From Phellopilus nigrolimitatus (lineage: Eukaryota; Basidiomycota; Agaricomycetes; Hymenochaetales; Hymenochaetaceae), in the NCBI GenBank assembly GCA_021029095.1, contig JAJOHG010000120.1, positions 21,769 through 85,768 on the forward strand: a stretch of 64,000 nt of DNA. Direction: 5' to 3'. Under the pieces are notes generated by a model. That model did not search any database. It was not told the origin of the DNA and saw only the letters and a list, made by a program, of their open reading frames with translations. Both the position numbers and the translations under genes were made by a program. Below, piece by piece: positions 34,055 to 45,898 of this stretch (positions are counted from its first letter, which is position 1; every line of letters starts with the position of its first letter).

Positions 34055-36082
34055 GTGACGGTCGAGTACATCAGGCCGAGTAGGACGTCCATCCAGGAAT
34101 ACAACGACTTTTTCGCAGACGAGGTCATCCAGGCCGCAGTGCATGCAAGCTACCAGCTCAATGTCCTCCGCTTCTCTTTAGAACCGCGTCAATTGTCCCC
34201 ACCGATCGTGACGAAACAGGACTTGCAGCCGCCGTCCACGTTCGCCCGATCCATCGCGCACGAAGACGCCTCTGCTGCAGACGACGCGGACAGCAACGAC
34301 CGCAACGACAGCGACGACAGTGACGACAGGAGGCAGCACCTCCACCTCCCCGCGCTGCGAGCGCATCGTGCCAGTCTCCAGAAAACATCCTGCCAGCGCA
34401 AGCAACAGCAGAGGCAGGACGACAGCAGCATGGCCACCATGACCTCGTCTCCGCCGCACCCCTTGCGCCAAAACACTGGCAACCTCCTCTTCGCCCTACA
34501 GGATCCATTCGAGTGCACAACACAGCGCCGCCAGTTGCTGCCTAGCACACCGCCGCCTGCCCCTGGCCCGTACTACGCTGCCGATCCCGCGCCCCAATTC
34601 CCGCCCCCACCTGCCTCCGTCCCCACCCACATCGACGTCTCCCCCGAGCACACGTTCGCCCCGCGCTCGCGCTCCACGTCCAAGTCGGATCCCTCGAGCG
34701 CTTCGGGGTCGACCTCAGGCTCTATCTCGGGCTCGGGCAAGAAAGGCACGCTCTTCATGAGCTTCATGAGCTTCATGAGCTTCATGAGCAGCGCAAAGCC
34801 TGAGAACAGCACGCCGTACGACCCCGTGCACCTGACGCACGTCGGGTTCAACGCGAGCACGGGCGAGTTCACAGGCCTGCCGTGCGAGTGGCAGCAGCTG
34901 CTGCGGGACTCGGGCATCTCGCGCTCGGAGCAGGAAAAGAACCCGCAGGCCGTCATGGAGATCGTCAAGTTCTACCAGGAGGGCCGTGCGGAGGGCTTCA
35001 ACTCCGTCTGGGACAAGATGGGCGCTATTAGGGCCACCAAGGTCGGCAGTCCGAGCGCGCAGAGAGCTGCGCCGCTGCCGCCAAAAAACCCGTTCTCGGC
35101 GCCGTCCTCGTACCGCCCCGCACCTGCTCCTCCACCGTTGCTGTCTGGTACTCCCGCGTTCAGCCGCACGACATTGCAACGGCTGCCCAAGTCATCCTTT
35201 TTACTCGGCGGCCGTTGCAACAGCATTTTCACCTCTCTGCGCCATCAGTGCGTCCGCACCCATCTTCAGAAAACGCCCCGCCTGCGCGAGCAGCAGAAGC
35301 AAGGTGACGACAGCGGCATGGCCGCCGCCCTTTTGCTCCAACTGTTCCCCTCGCGCCAGAACACCGTCAACCTCAACGGCTTGTTCACCCCACAACAGGA
35401 GGCCTTCGAGTGCGCGTCCTTTACAACTGACTCAGCAACATCGTCCGAGTCTGCACTCGCTAGCATGTGCCGCGACTCCCCGCGTAGGGCGGATGGCTTT
35501 CCGCCCAGTGGTGAGCCGGAATGTCTTGCTGGACTAGTACGTTCGCCTCCCTTTTTTGCTGTCTTTGCGCTCACATTTTCTGCGAAACTTAGCTTATTAT
35601 CTACTCTCGCAAACACGCTCCCCCACTCCCGACGACAACGTACTACCTTCTTGAGGAATCCCTTCTTCGCAAACACCGTGACATCGTTGCCGACCTCGAC
35701 TTCGCGGACACTGACAGTTTTATAGGTGATACAAACCTTCGAGATCGCCTAGCACGCGCTCTTCCCGCGCCGTCAGGCAGATTCGATGGCGCATGTATTG
35801 TACACATTATGAGCAGTCTTAAAGGATTCTTCGGGTCTTCGCAGTTCGTCACTCTAACTTGGCAAGAATCAGTACGTTGTTTAATTTATTTGAATTATTA
35901 ATCTAATTAGGTCTATTATAAGGGTGATACATATACATTATACATTCTCTCCGATAGCTTTCTAGCACCCGTCATGAAGCGCACTAGGCAATGCGTAGAG
36001 TCAAGTGATGAAGGGGGTTCTGTGGAATCTACAGATGATGAATATAGTGACATGCCAGGGTTGCTCAGTGATTCCAGTACCT
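34055..36082 (+). CDS. Chimeric gene with a PAK-derived CRIB domain inside the hAT-bounded segment
   Basis: A frame open for about 490 codons (34,055 to the donor at 35,539) contains FADEVIQAAVHASYQLNVL, then PAK-like parts: PTHIDVSPEHTFAPRSRSTS, NSTPYDPVHLTHVGF..TGEFTG and EWQQLLRDSGISRSEQEKNP. It ends in a second, diverged copy of the HLQKT..RQNTVNLNGLFTPQQ region. Splicing 35,540-35,595 keeps the frame into LLEESLLRKHRDIVADLDF and SLKGFFGSSQFVTLTWQES, then after another intron MKRTRQCVESSDEGGSVEST and a stop. CRIB domains bind Cdc42/Rac-GTP; here the consensus Ile is Asn. No in-frame ATG precedes about 34,430, so the start is unknown. Confidence 0.5.
34755..34791 (+). repeat. 9-bp repeat x4 (TTCATGAGC)
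   Basis: Four tandem copies encode Phe-Met-Ser repeated just before the CRIB domain. The homologous place in the PAK pseudogene (about 22,150, minus) has one copy. This is an in-frame expansion unique to the hAT-borne copy. Confidence 0.8.
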
Positions 36083-36541
36083 AATAGTCTTGTAGCGTCG
36101 ATTATATGAACAATTAAGTAGTTTGCGCTTTTCTTTCCTCCTTTCCAGTTCGATGCAGCTCCCTTCTTCCTTGTTCTGTCCTTTCCCCCTCGTTCAGCTG
36201 ACAGGTAGCATAGATGAGTTTCCGCGAAAGCTTGTGCTGTTCCGTGCGTAGATAGGTAGCTCCTGTTTTTTGTACCCGATAAACAGTTATTAGAGTGTGT
36301 ACGAGTGCAGCTCATTGTCGTGATCTGTTCGGCTCTTCATCAAGAACGACTTGTTGTCTACTCTATAAGCTCATTACCCATGGGAACCCGTGGGTCTGAG
36401 AAATCAGCGGAAATCTAGACCCGGACTCTCGCTGATCCGTGGGAAACGGATCACCCACGCGCGGGTGATCCGAACCCGTGAGTGTTCCCACGGATCCCCC
36501 TGTGGGTCACCACGGGTAAACCTGACCCATGCTATGCTCTA

Positions 36542-38060
36542 ATTCGATCTGAACTGTGCTATCAGCCCATCTTCAAAACCAGAAGGGCTTGAAGATACAT
36601 TACCCAACATATCTAAGCAAGCGCTTGCAGTCCTTCTCGATCTTCTTCTTTCTGGATTTCACCACGGAAAGAGGTACACAAAAAACAGATGTGCAAGTGA
36701 CAATCCCGCTGTTCTCCTGGATCCTAAGCGCTGTTGCCTGAGGTCCGCAGCCCAATCTCCCCGCGATTCTACCAAGCTGCACCTCGAGATGTCTCCCTGC
36801 AAAGCTGTAGAATCGGCCAAGTGTGCATCCCGCGCCGGGGAGGTTGTCTGCAGTCGCGTTCATGCTGCTGACAGTACACAGTGAAACTTCATCGAAGTCA
36901 TCTATAGACGTAAATTCCAAGGTTGGCATCGTGCAGTCTATGTTGAACGTCGTACGAGTGACAGTGGACGAGAGAGATCAAGAGGGAGTCGGGGCGTGTA
37001 GATGATAGCCCGGACTAACTGCAGACCTATAAGCCTAGGAATTGAAGGCACAGCCAAGCCAACACATGGTACACAGCCAGTGCCTAATGCACGGCCTAGT
37101 TCCAATTATAGAGCATTGGATCATGATAAGTAGAAGTCTCGAGCGCTAGCCAGTAAAGTTGTCGGGTTTTATATGAGTTTCCTGTCTTGCGAAGGCAAAC
37201 ACGGCGATATAGCTTAAGCAAAGCGACAATAAGTTTCAAACCCAGAGAACGCTCGAGTAGAAAGGAAATAAAACCGCTCATCCACGGCCTTCATGCCGTC
37301 AGTGAGCTCTCCCTCTTTTTGCCACAAATATTGGCTTCCTAAAACTCCCACGCCACCGCGCGCCTACTTGTCAATATGTACTTTACTTCCTGGACGCCTT
37401 CCGTTCATTTTTTGTCATCGCAATTCTCCAGGGCGATGCTGCGCAGCTCACCTCATGGTATCCACGCTGGCCATGCACAGGGGACACAAGAGTGGTGCCC
37501 TAACGTTGACGTACTTCAGAACCGATCCGGCTTGTGCTGAACTCGAAGTCAAATGAGGGACACGGTCGGTGCGTACTGCAGCGACCCCTTTTCCGAAAGA
37601 GCTGTTCAGACTTGCGCAGATGAAATCAAGCTTCTCCGTTTTCAACGGATATCATTTCGTGTAGCCTGCGGAGAAAGGACAGCGAGTCTGTGTTGAAGGG
37701 AAGCCCCTTCCTAAGGCGCCCATCCAATCCAATCCAGATATCATTTCTCGTTTTTGCGCACACGGCTGGTCCCCTGACCATTGCCCGTGGCATAAACTCA
37801 AAGCGTGAGACTAGCAGCGCAATCATAGATGAAGTCGGGTCCCCAAGCTGTCTCATCGAAAATTGTTTCGGGTCTCCTCGGCTGCGCCCTCCTTCAGTGG
37901 GAAGGAGAAACCCATGCGTAAAGGGCCGCTCGTTCTCTGCGAGGCTAGTTCAAAACGTGAATTCTCCGAAGGCTGAGATAACCGCTCTCTTACTAGGAAG
38001 AGGCACTGTTAATTTCAATCCTCTTCGAGCGGCTTTCTCAGCTGGTTATCCGAGACCTGG
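36542..38060 (-). pseudogene. Copy of the 'LLKYVG' gene family and its upstream region, truncated
   Basis: The minus frame 36,929-36,600 reads DFDEVSLCTVSSMNATADNL, LGRFYSFAGRHLEVQLGRIA, GPQATALRIQENSG and KKIEKDCKRLLRYVG. It is clearly homologous to the first exon of the gene at 54,791-56,292. DNA similarity continues through the upstream region (37,010-37,240 and 37,860-38,060 against 56,300-56,990). The downstream exons are missing because the hAT right end (36,541) abuts. The function is unknown. Confidence 0.65.
37448..37856 (-). other. Coding-like remnant of unknown family
   Basis: Minus-strand runs FEFMPRAMVRGPAVCAKTRN, DIWIGLDGRLRKGLPFN and, after a frame change, KLDFICASLNSSFGKG. 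Codon use looks coding but the family is not recognised, and the frame is broken near 37,630. Confidence 0.25.
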
Positions 38061-38099
38061 GTCACCGCCTAGTAACTATAAGTCTTCGTAAAATTTTGT

Positions 38100-39540
38100 C
38101 AGACTCTCTGATACCGGTTAACGTGATACTATGATCTTACATGGTCCTCCAGTAGCCAGCACGAATACTGGCGAGAAATTAGAGTTGCTATTTTGATTAA
38201 GGAAGAATGGAAGTCGAACGCTAAGCAAGAGAGTGAACAGGAGAGCTGTATACATTTGGCAGCCCCTGCTGCGTGTTTTGAATAGTCCGCATGTGCGATG
38301 CACCGAAGTACGAAAGAAAGGACACTGCGAGCGGGGCGATGCCGCGCTCAGTCGTGATCTCTGTACCTCCCGCGCTTCACGTGCTGGTCTGTGGATACGA
38401 TGCACTGACCGTCTGAGTGCTAAGACGATTCGGATCCATCCTGTGGTGGTAATGTTTGAGAGGTCAACTATCCCGGCTGTTGTAGTCTATAATAACCAGG
38501 AGGAACACAGGGACAACACCACTGTTGCGCTGGACGCTTGTGTCGGTCCGCGCTACCTAGTCACGCAAGAAGAGGGAGGGCACACGCAGCATCCTCGAGA
38601 AAATGCGACATCCGATGAAGTGCGGCGAAACTCGAGGACCTTGTTCTGGCTTTCTAGAATTCTGTACTTTGTAGAGATATTGACTGCTTTCTGGTACGGT
38701 TTGACATAAAGGAGAGATTTAACATGTCGATAGTGTATCATGAATGAAGCACATACCGTCTGAAGCTTCGCTGTAACCGCTGAAAGACGATAGAGTGTGT
38801 CCTTGTCCAAATTCTCTCCCGTCGTCCTCCATGTACGTCACACATTACCCTCTCGACCGATGCAACTTTGTCATTTCCCTCCGAGTGCGGCATCCTCCAC
38901 TACGGAGAGTCAGATGTGGCCAAGTCGTCGAGCAAGGAAAGATCAACTGTTCTTGTTGTAATGCCCGTCCTCGAGCAGACCATACACGTAGAAAATATGG
39001 TGGGTGGAAGGAGCCGAAGATTGATGTTCTGCCGGTGACCCGCACCAAATATCCTGCCCTTCACAACCGGCGCGCCACATGTGCCGGAAGAAGATGCATC
39101 CGCCGCCCAGCATCGTGCTCGCGTAAGCACAGCACCTCGTCATGTCCCAAATGACGTCTAGATACGCACTCCTCAGCACGAATTCAGCAGTAGGCGCGTC
39201 CTCGACATACGATTGGTTCTTCCTGGTCTGGCGGGAGTTGTGCAAGCACACTTTGCTTTCTTTCGGTGTCATTTTGTACCAGAGAAATGCGTAGGTCTTG
39301 GAGATGCGGAGATGGAAGACAGACGGCACCTGTATTCCCTGTATTTGTGAGTTCGTTGTCCGTGTCTTTCTCGTTTTCCAGCACGTCGCCATGCCCACCT
39401 GTAAAACACTTCTGTCATTCGTCTTCTGCAGAACACAGTAGCGTCCAGCACATGTATACCTTCTCGCTGACGCGTTCGCGTGTTGAGAACCTCTCGCGTG
39501 GTGCGTAGCTATCTAGCAGATATGCACGCGGACGCCTTTA
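38100..39540. other. Region without firm genes
   Basis: A minus frame at 39,398-38,943 includes KTYAFLWYKMTPKESKV and LRSAYLDVIWDMTRCCAYAS and looks partly coding, with no recognised family. Part of it (39,270-39,410) is repeated at 60,775-60,900. Confidence 0.3.
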
Positions 39541-41097
39541 AACGACCCACGCTACAGTCCACATTTCTCGAATGAAGACAGAATACAATCTCGCACTGAC
39601 AATCTTCCGCGCGAACAGATGCAGCAAGGAACGCATACCACGGCCCAAGTCTTCCACGATACCGACCTCTCCTGCCCCGCCAATTTGTTTAGACCTTTCG
39701 GACACTAGCTTGTCTGTGTGCGCATGGTCGGAACCATGCGCTGTCGATCACTAGTGCCCCGTCTTTCAACTCTTCCCTCAAGGTGCGCACTGCGCCTCTG
39801 CTTTGACCGGCCGCGGGCATCGCGGCGGGATCGCGTCTTTCCGGCCGCGGATTCTGGAAGCACGTGGATATTGGTCGCGTCGAAGGTGAGTGCGGAGGGA
39901 CATTATGTGCAAGTTCGTCATTCTTACTCGGTTTCAGGCACATCGACTTACTCGTCTGCAAAACAGCCTACAGTCTATTAGATAACAGATAGCTTATCGT
40001 CCACGCAAGGCTATCGCGTACGTGTGTTCGCCCGCTGAAAATCTTACGCATGAGCAGGCGCAGCAAGGAACGTGAATAGTTCCGACCTATCCTCGTCACA
40101 GCCGACGTTTCCGTACGAAAGCTCTCTCCAATTTCTCCATATAGTTTGGACGCTAGCTTGCACTGTCTGCATTCTCTGGATGTGCATCGTCATAATGGCA
40201 CGCTGTTAATTGCTGCTTTGTCTTTCCAACTCCTCCCTCGCAATGCACATTGTGCATCGGGCTCCACGGGTGGCGAACATGGCGTCGTGACTATACTTCC
40301 GCAGATTCTGGTTGCCCATTTATCTCGAAGCTTGTGGATGTTGGTCGCGCCGAAGCTAGGTAAGGAGGGACATTGTGCGTAAATCTGTATCACGCCGAGT
40401 TCAAAACACAGCTTCCGACGGGGATGTGCCGAGCGACGCACGAGATGCACGCTCTCCCGGCTTTCATTTAGATCATGAGAAGAGCCATAAATTTAAATGG
40501 TAAATGGAATGCGAGCTCGGTCACTCGGCGAGTGAAATTTCAATACGATTTCATAGTCCTCATCGTGTTTCTGCTAAATTGAACAATCTAATTTCTTTTT
40601 ATTTTCAGTTATCCTGCTTTCACGCCTTCTGCTAGGCAACTTAAATGGCTTAGTCGGTGGACCATACACCTTCAAATGTCGTCCGCCCCTAACTCGCCAC
40701 TATAAGACGTAAAGCGAATCAGGAGGCGGAGAGCGAACACCGTTTTCTAGGAATCGGTATATGGCTGAGTGAGCATAAACGCGAACGTACAGGTCTGGGC
40801 GAAGAGGGATATTTAAGTGTCCGTCATGAATGAACTTCCGTAACACATCGATCCCTCAAGAAAAAAGTCTCCTTGGCTTCCTTCTTCCTCCAGCCACTCG
40901 CGCGAAAGAGATATCTAATCAGAAGAGAACATGGATCCTTCATCAGCCGTCATATAAACCTCTTCATCCGACTTGTTTCCTTCAGTATCCTCCTCCCAAG
41001 TCTTGTCCGACTCGTTTCCTTCAGTACCACTTCCCCGAGCCTCTTCATCCGACTCGCTTCCTTCACTGTCTCCCTGCACTTCCTCTACGAATGCATC
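39541..41097. repeat. Segmental duplication D2, left copy
   Basis: 40,020-41,097 is homologous in the same orientation to 60,950-62,087 (landmarks: TTCCGCAGATTCTGG.., GAACTTCCGTAACACATCG, CGTCATATAAACCTCTT). 39,570-40,010 is a third, partial copy of the first part of the unit. It contains the 3' half of the gene split by the KDZ element. Confidence 0.7.
40915..41097 (-). pseudogene. C-terminal exon of a conserved unknown gene, split by the KDZ insertion
   Basis: The minus frame from 41,097 reads DAFVEEVQGDSEGSESDEEA, TEGNESDKTWEEDTEGN and VYMTADEGSMFSSD-stop (40,915). It is a highly acidic tail. Its N-terminal part is at 54,050-54,690 on the far side of the KDZ element, and the paralog at 61,904-62,442 has both parts joined. 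No family name is known to me. Confidence 0.75.
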
Positions 41098-41660
41098 ACT
41101 ACTAATTACTCTAATTATATATAAAACACACACGTATTGCCTGTAAATACTGTTGTCTTGAATGGTATGCTATTTAACAAAAACGTCTAGCATCGTTTAA
41201 AAACCTATATAGCAAATTATCAAAAATGTATAGGCAGTTCTAGTAGTAGGACTGAATTGGGATTTTGATGACAGCCTACGCATTTTGTACAATGCTCTAG
41301 TGTTTTTCACAAAAACTAACTGAAAATGTTTAATGAGCTACAGGAAATCTTAAAACTCGGATACATATTATCGGAGCTGCATATGCTCTTGTATATACTG
41401 GGCTATTCAAATAATCAAATGGAAAGGATAATTATTAATAATAGCTTAAGCATTTTGTACAATGCTCTAGCATTTTTCACAAAAATTATCTGAAAATGTC
41501 TAATGAGCTACAGGACATCTTAAAACTCGGATACATATTATCAGAGCTGCATATGCTGTCTTATATACTGGGCTATACAGATAATCAAACAGAAAGGATA
41601 GCTGTTAAAAAGCAATAGAGCTGCATTAAGAATATCCTAATGTCGTTTTCATAAAGACCA
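41097..41660. repeat. Repeat R1, left end of the KDZ element, copy b
   Basis: Homologous to 13,571-13,964 but with an extra internal duplication: the part around GCATTTTGTACAATGCTCTA appears at about 41,279 and again at 41,449. 41,661-42,019 is non-coding with a short CACGC/CACAC-rich patch. Confidence 0.88.
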
Positions 41661-42019
41661 TGGCACCGGTAGAGCAGTAGCAGCATTGTACTTGGTAATT
41701 AGTTCACACGCTTGTAAACGCGTCTTCACGCACCACACATCACGCATCGCGCGTGATCGCGTCTCCACGCGTCACACGTCTCCATACGTCACGCACAATC
41801 TCAAAATTCACTCATCTCGTCGTACTGCCCATTCCAATGTATGGTAGATCAGACATTAACTCGATTAAGCACGAAGGAATACTCTACGCAACAGGACTTC
41901 AAAAAACTAACAGCAGAGATTAATCAGAAAATTGTGCGAATCAGTATAGAAAGTCAATGACTAGAGCACTAGACAGCTACTCGGTTCCTCAGTCTGCTCA
42001 AATCAAAGGTCAATTAGTT

Positions 42020-44788
42020 TCATGTAATTGGAACAAGCGTCGGAAGTGCAACGTACCGCAGCGCACGCTGTGAGGTGGGGGGGGCATTCTTACCGGCCGA
42101 ACCAGGCTTCGCTCTCTTACTGTTCCAAAGAATGTAAGTATGCAGATCTGACTTGTGAAAATGAGAGTACTTACGATACGGCGTTCCCGCCAGAACTGCC
42201 TTCTTCACGAGCACGTTTTTGAGAGTAATCTGGCACGGAGTTGAGGCTCACGAGAACCCATTTAACATCATTGACGGTTGCCGCAAGACCATCATCATCT
42301 GCGGCCTTCGGATGTGTCCCCCACATTGCAAGAGCCAACACAACGAGGTAAAGGCCCTCAGGGCCAGCAAATCTGATATCTTCGAAGCCTTCATTCTTTC
42401 GGTCGATGCGTGAGAGGTTTTCGCCGCGGGCACGGCGCCAGGCTGGTTGCAAGCCATCCCACCATCTATCTACGCTGTCCGCGAACTTCGTTAGGCTAGT
42501 AATCGACCAGGCGCCTAGATCTGCGCCTGACTTCAGATACTTGTTCAAATCCGTAGGCCGACCCTTCGTTGACAGTTTCGTGCTCAACTGTAAGAAATAA
42601 GCAAATGAGATAGCATCTAAAGATAATACGGCACACTTACATCAATAGGACGAGCAGATTCTTCAAACATTGCGAACTCTTCGACGAGCTCGTTCCACTC
42701 ACTACAAACATCGATGGAGCGCAAATACCTCAAAGGTGACTCGAACCAGGGCACCGCAGGTGCAGTAGAAGACACGTGTCGTCCTGGTGCCCCGGAAACA
42801 GCAGCACCAGAAGAGTGCGAGGATGCCGCTGTTGGCCCTGTCGGCGGTGTGCCAGAGGAATCAGGGGTTGTCGGAAGCGTCAAAGTGTTCGCGCCGGACT
42901 CAGATGTCGACGTGTTCGTGCCGGACTCAGACGTCGGGGTCGGTAAGGCTGGGCTTGATTGAGTTGGCAAGTTGCCGCCTCGCCTTACATAGTAAATTAG
43001 TTAGCACACACGCAGACCTCAGATCGCAAAAAGAACTTACCCATCGCTAGCACTGCGACTACTTCCCCCTGACACCGCACGTCTGCTTGTCTTCGACGAA
43101 GACGCGGATGCCTTCAAATACGCCTCCTGAGCTCTCTTCTCGAAATCAGGACCAGGACCGTCCACTGAACTGATCTCCTTGAAGAACTCATTCGCGAGAT
43201 CCTGGTCGTGATCGAACACGGCGAATGCCAGCCTGATGCGCTCGACATGCTCGTCCCGTTTCTTCTCAGCGTCAGTACGGCGCGGTTGCGGAGATCTCTT
43301 CTTTGTCCTCGTCACACTGCTCTTCGCGTTGCTCTTTGTGTTGCTCTTTGCGTTGCTCTTTGCCTGGTGGGATTTCTTCGATCGTGAGCTCCCACCATTA
43401 CTGCTGTCGTCATCGTCGGTAGAACTCGAGTCGTCGTCGTCGTCGTCGTCACCGTGGGAGTTGCCAGGGTCGCTAGAGTCGCCAGAGTCGTCGGAGGAGT
43501 CGATTACGGGAGCAGATTTGATCTTCTTCTGCTTCTGCCTCGTCTTCGACGAGGATTGGGACCGGGACGTACTGTTGACAGTATTGAACGCACTTTCGTC
43601 CAAGATCTCATCTGGCCCTCCTGTGAGCGACCACTCTTTCCGAACATTCGGAGCTGGTCAGCGAGTCTGTAAGCTAGCTAGATTACATTGCAACAGAATA
43701 CGCACGATAGACGTATGTCAAGTGTCTCTTGAATGAGCCGACGACGTTCTTCGAAAAACATTCGTCCGTGTCAGTCCATGTCTGCTTCAGCTCGGGTGTC
43801 TCGCCACGAGTCATTCTGTTATAGAGCATCCATGAGCTTGTTTAGATGCAAGGCAAAAGTAAAACATACAGAAACGCGTCCAAGTTCCCTCCTTTGTTCG
43901 GACTAGGTCCTCCATAGAAGACCGCGATTGTCCATCCAGTCTGCTCGGCGAAGTTGTCTAGCACCGCCTCGAGAGCATCTCGCGCGCCTGCGATCGCACT
44001 TTATCGTACAAAATGTCAGAAGTAAAACTAGAGAGCACGATAAGGCGAACTCACTTTGCGTACGCATGAAGTTCCTGCTTAGCGGGGTCCTCGCTGGCAA
44101 TGGATTCGTCATCGCTTTCACTGTCGCTGTCACCGTCACCCCCTTCCTTATCAGGAAGGATTTTCTCAAGCCTTCCAGAATTGTAGTCCTCCATCGTCTT
44201 CTTGACACGATTCTTCATAGTTGCGGGTTCAGTCGCATAGGTCTCCTCGGCGCGGCGTTTCGAGAAAGCCAGCGTGCTCTCCGGCACAGCGGCAGGAAAG
44301 TCCATCGCAAGCTGCTCCCTGTACGCTTTGTAAGCTCCCTTGTTCTGAGCTCGCAACTTCACCTGGTTCAGCTTCATGTACGCTTGGATCTCGTTGACAT
44401 GACCCCTCCTTTTCTTCTTTGCTAGATTGATGGTGTTCTTTCGACTGGTCCTCGCCAGATGCGGTGTCGTGCGAGCTCGGTTGTATAGCCAGCTCTTAAT
44501 TCGCTGCAATTTTACGTAAGTTTGTTAACTGATCAACAACGAAAATAAGTCAGATTAACGAACTTTCGTAAGCTTGCTAACATTCTTCTGGTGCGCTGCT
44601 TTGCTGTCGCCACCGGCCGCCTGTACCTGTGCCTCCGTGGGAAGCTCAAGCGGAAATGCTTGAAGAAACCTCTCGAACGTCGGAGGGAGGAAGCTAGACG
44701 TCCGACTCTCTTTCTGAGCCTGTACGAACTTCGGAAGGAGTTTCTTGAGGAGCTTCCTCTGCTTTGGCGTCGTCCAGCGTTTTCCCAT
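42020..44788 (-). CDS. Unknown multi-exon gene carried by the KDZ element
   Basis: Start MGKRWTTPKQRKLLKKLLPK (44,788). A spliced intron then gives KLTKRIKSWLYNRARTTPHL, followed by AFSKRRAEETYATEPATMKN, an acidic stretch, GWTIAVFYGGPSPNKGGNLD, ELKQTWTDTDECFSKNVVGS, a Ser/Asp/Lys-rich linker (SRSQSSSKTRQKQKK .. GDDDDDDDSSSTDDDDSS), a Ser/Thr/Pro linker, and a globular C-terminal part (LNKYLKSGADLGAWS, WWDGLQPAWRRAR, GLYLVVLALAMWGTHP). After a last intron (gtaagt) it ends at 42,020. About 700-750 residues and seven or more exons, with no stop seen in the joined frames. It resembles nuclear DNA-associated proteins in composition only; I recognise no catalytic motif. Divergently placed from the RNase H1-N gene. 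Confidence 0.6.
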
Positions 44789-45898
44789 GAGTGTTGGCTG
44801 AGTACAAATAGATTCCGTGCGGTTGGGATGAGCTGATCGAAGCTGGACAGGCAAGGAGGTGCCACTCAACTCAAAAAACGACATACTTATTATACTCCGG
44901 TGCATGGCTAAAGTGACATTGCACGAAGCAATGTTACACGATCGCGATCTCCGCGTCTCAAATTCTCAAAATAAATTTGAAACGGTGTACAAGCTCCAAT
45001 ATGCGACGATTATGCGACTGTCATGACCATCCTTACGAGCCATGGATGAAATTTCCGCCACAACGGGCTGCATTTAGTCAACCGTATTCGCGAAATACCC
45101 AGGAGTGCACCCTTTTTTCATGGAGATGATCTTCTGTCGAGCATCTTCTTCGCTGCTGAAGCCGCTTCTTTTGGCGGTTGGTGGCCGGCAGTCTCACAAT
45201 GTTTTTAGCCAACCGGTCGGATAATATCGCACGCATTGCTGCGTGTACCATCTTGGTCTACTAAAGTTTTCAGAGTCAGGCCTGCTCTTCATAGAATGCC
45301 CACCAGTAATCCAAGAACTTAATTTCTGTTTCATCTTCGGAGGTGTCTATGTGAGTAATCCAAAGACACTTTTAACGATGTGCACATCTGACACTCAGAT
45401 CTCCGCCGTACATTTATGTAAAATCAGCGCGCATTTCTCTGTTATACCAGCGAGCGAAGCGACGGTGAGCTGCGCAGCGCTTATGCAGGCCGAAGTGGTC
45501 GCTTAAACTGTGTAGCAACACACATTTCTCCGCCGTGCTTCGCGACGCCACCGCAAGAAGCAATGGTGGCGGGACATTGTGGGACGGCCGATCAGGGTGA
45601 GTTACAAATTGCTTATGCAAGCTGAAGAAGTCGCTTAGAATGTGCAGGTGCACGCCTATTTTTACTTCGCGGCGCCACCGCAAGAAGCGACCATGAACTA
45701 TGAAGTGCGAATGCACTCTGAAGCATTCGTTTGTGCTTCTCTTACTCTCAACTTAAATAGCGGCCCCCTTCACCCCGTTCCCTTATCACCCTATCTCTCT
45801 CCCCAACACCAGCCCCCCACATCTAACGTGAGTCTCTCCCCCCCTTCCCCCTCCCTTTCATACTGCTTTTATTTGATTCATACTGTTTTGCAGATCTA
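44789..45898. promoter_or_regulatory. Divergent intergenic region between the two cargo genes
   Basis: Holds two diverged tandem copies (about 45,460-45,585 and 45,610-45,735) sharing GCTTATGCA..CGAAG..GTCGCTTA and GCCACCGCAAGAAGC. Closer to the plus gene a CT-rich tract (45,770-45,890) contains a likely 5'-UTR intron (donor gtgagt at 45,829, acceptor ttttgcag at 45,893). This is typical of a transcribed fungal promoter. Confidence 0.4.

Larger units (their letters stand above)
30206..36541 (-). mobile_element. Segment bounded by A-type hAT ends, with transposase and a captured gene
   Basis: Left end TAGGGCATAGCACGGGTC (30,206) and right end GACCCATGCTATGCTCTA (36,524-36,541) are inverted with two mismatches in 18. 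GGGTC/GACCC-rich subterminal arrays lie next to both. Between them are a hAT transposase (minus) and a chimeric CRIB gene (plus). However, the 8-bp flanks differ (caaagaat on the left, attcgatc on the right), and the interrupted gypsy frame does not resume on the right. It may therefore be a fusion of two hAT copies or a rearranged one. 36,370-36,523 is the right subterminal array. Confidence 0.6.

Noticed and set aside
36903..36910. atagacgt, identical to the 8 bases after the hAT end at 12,157, as its target-duplication partner
   Set aside because: No hAT end follows it and it lies within an unrelated gene family, so it is a chance match.
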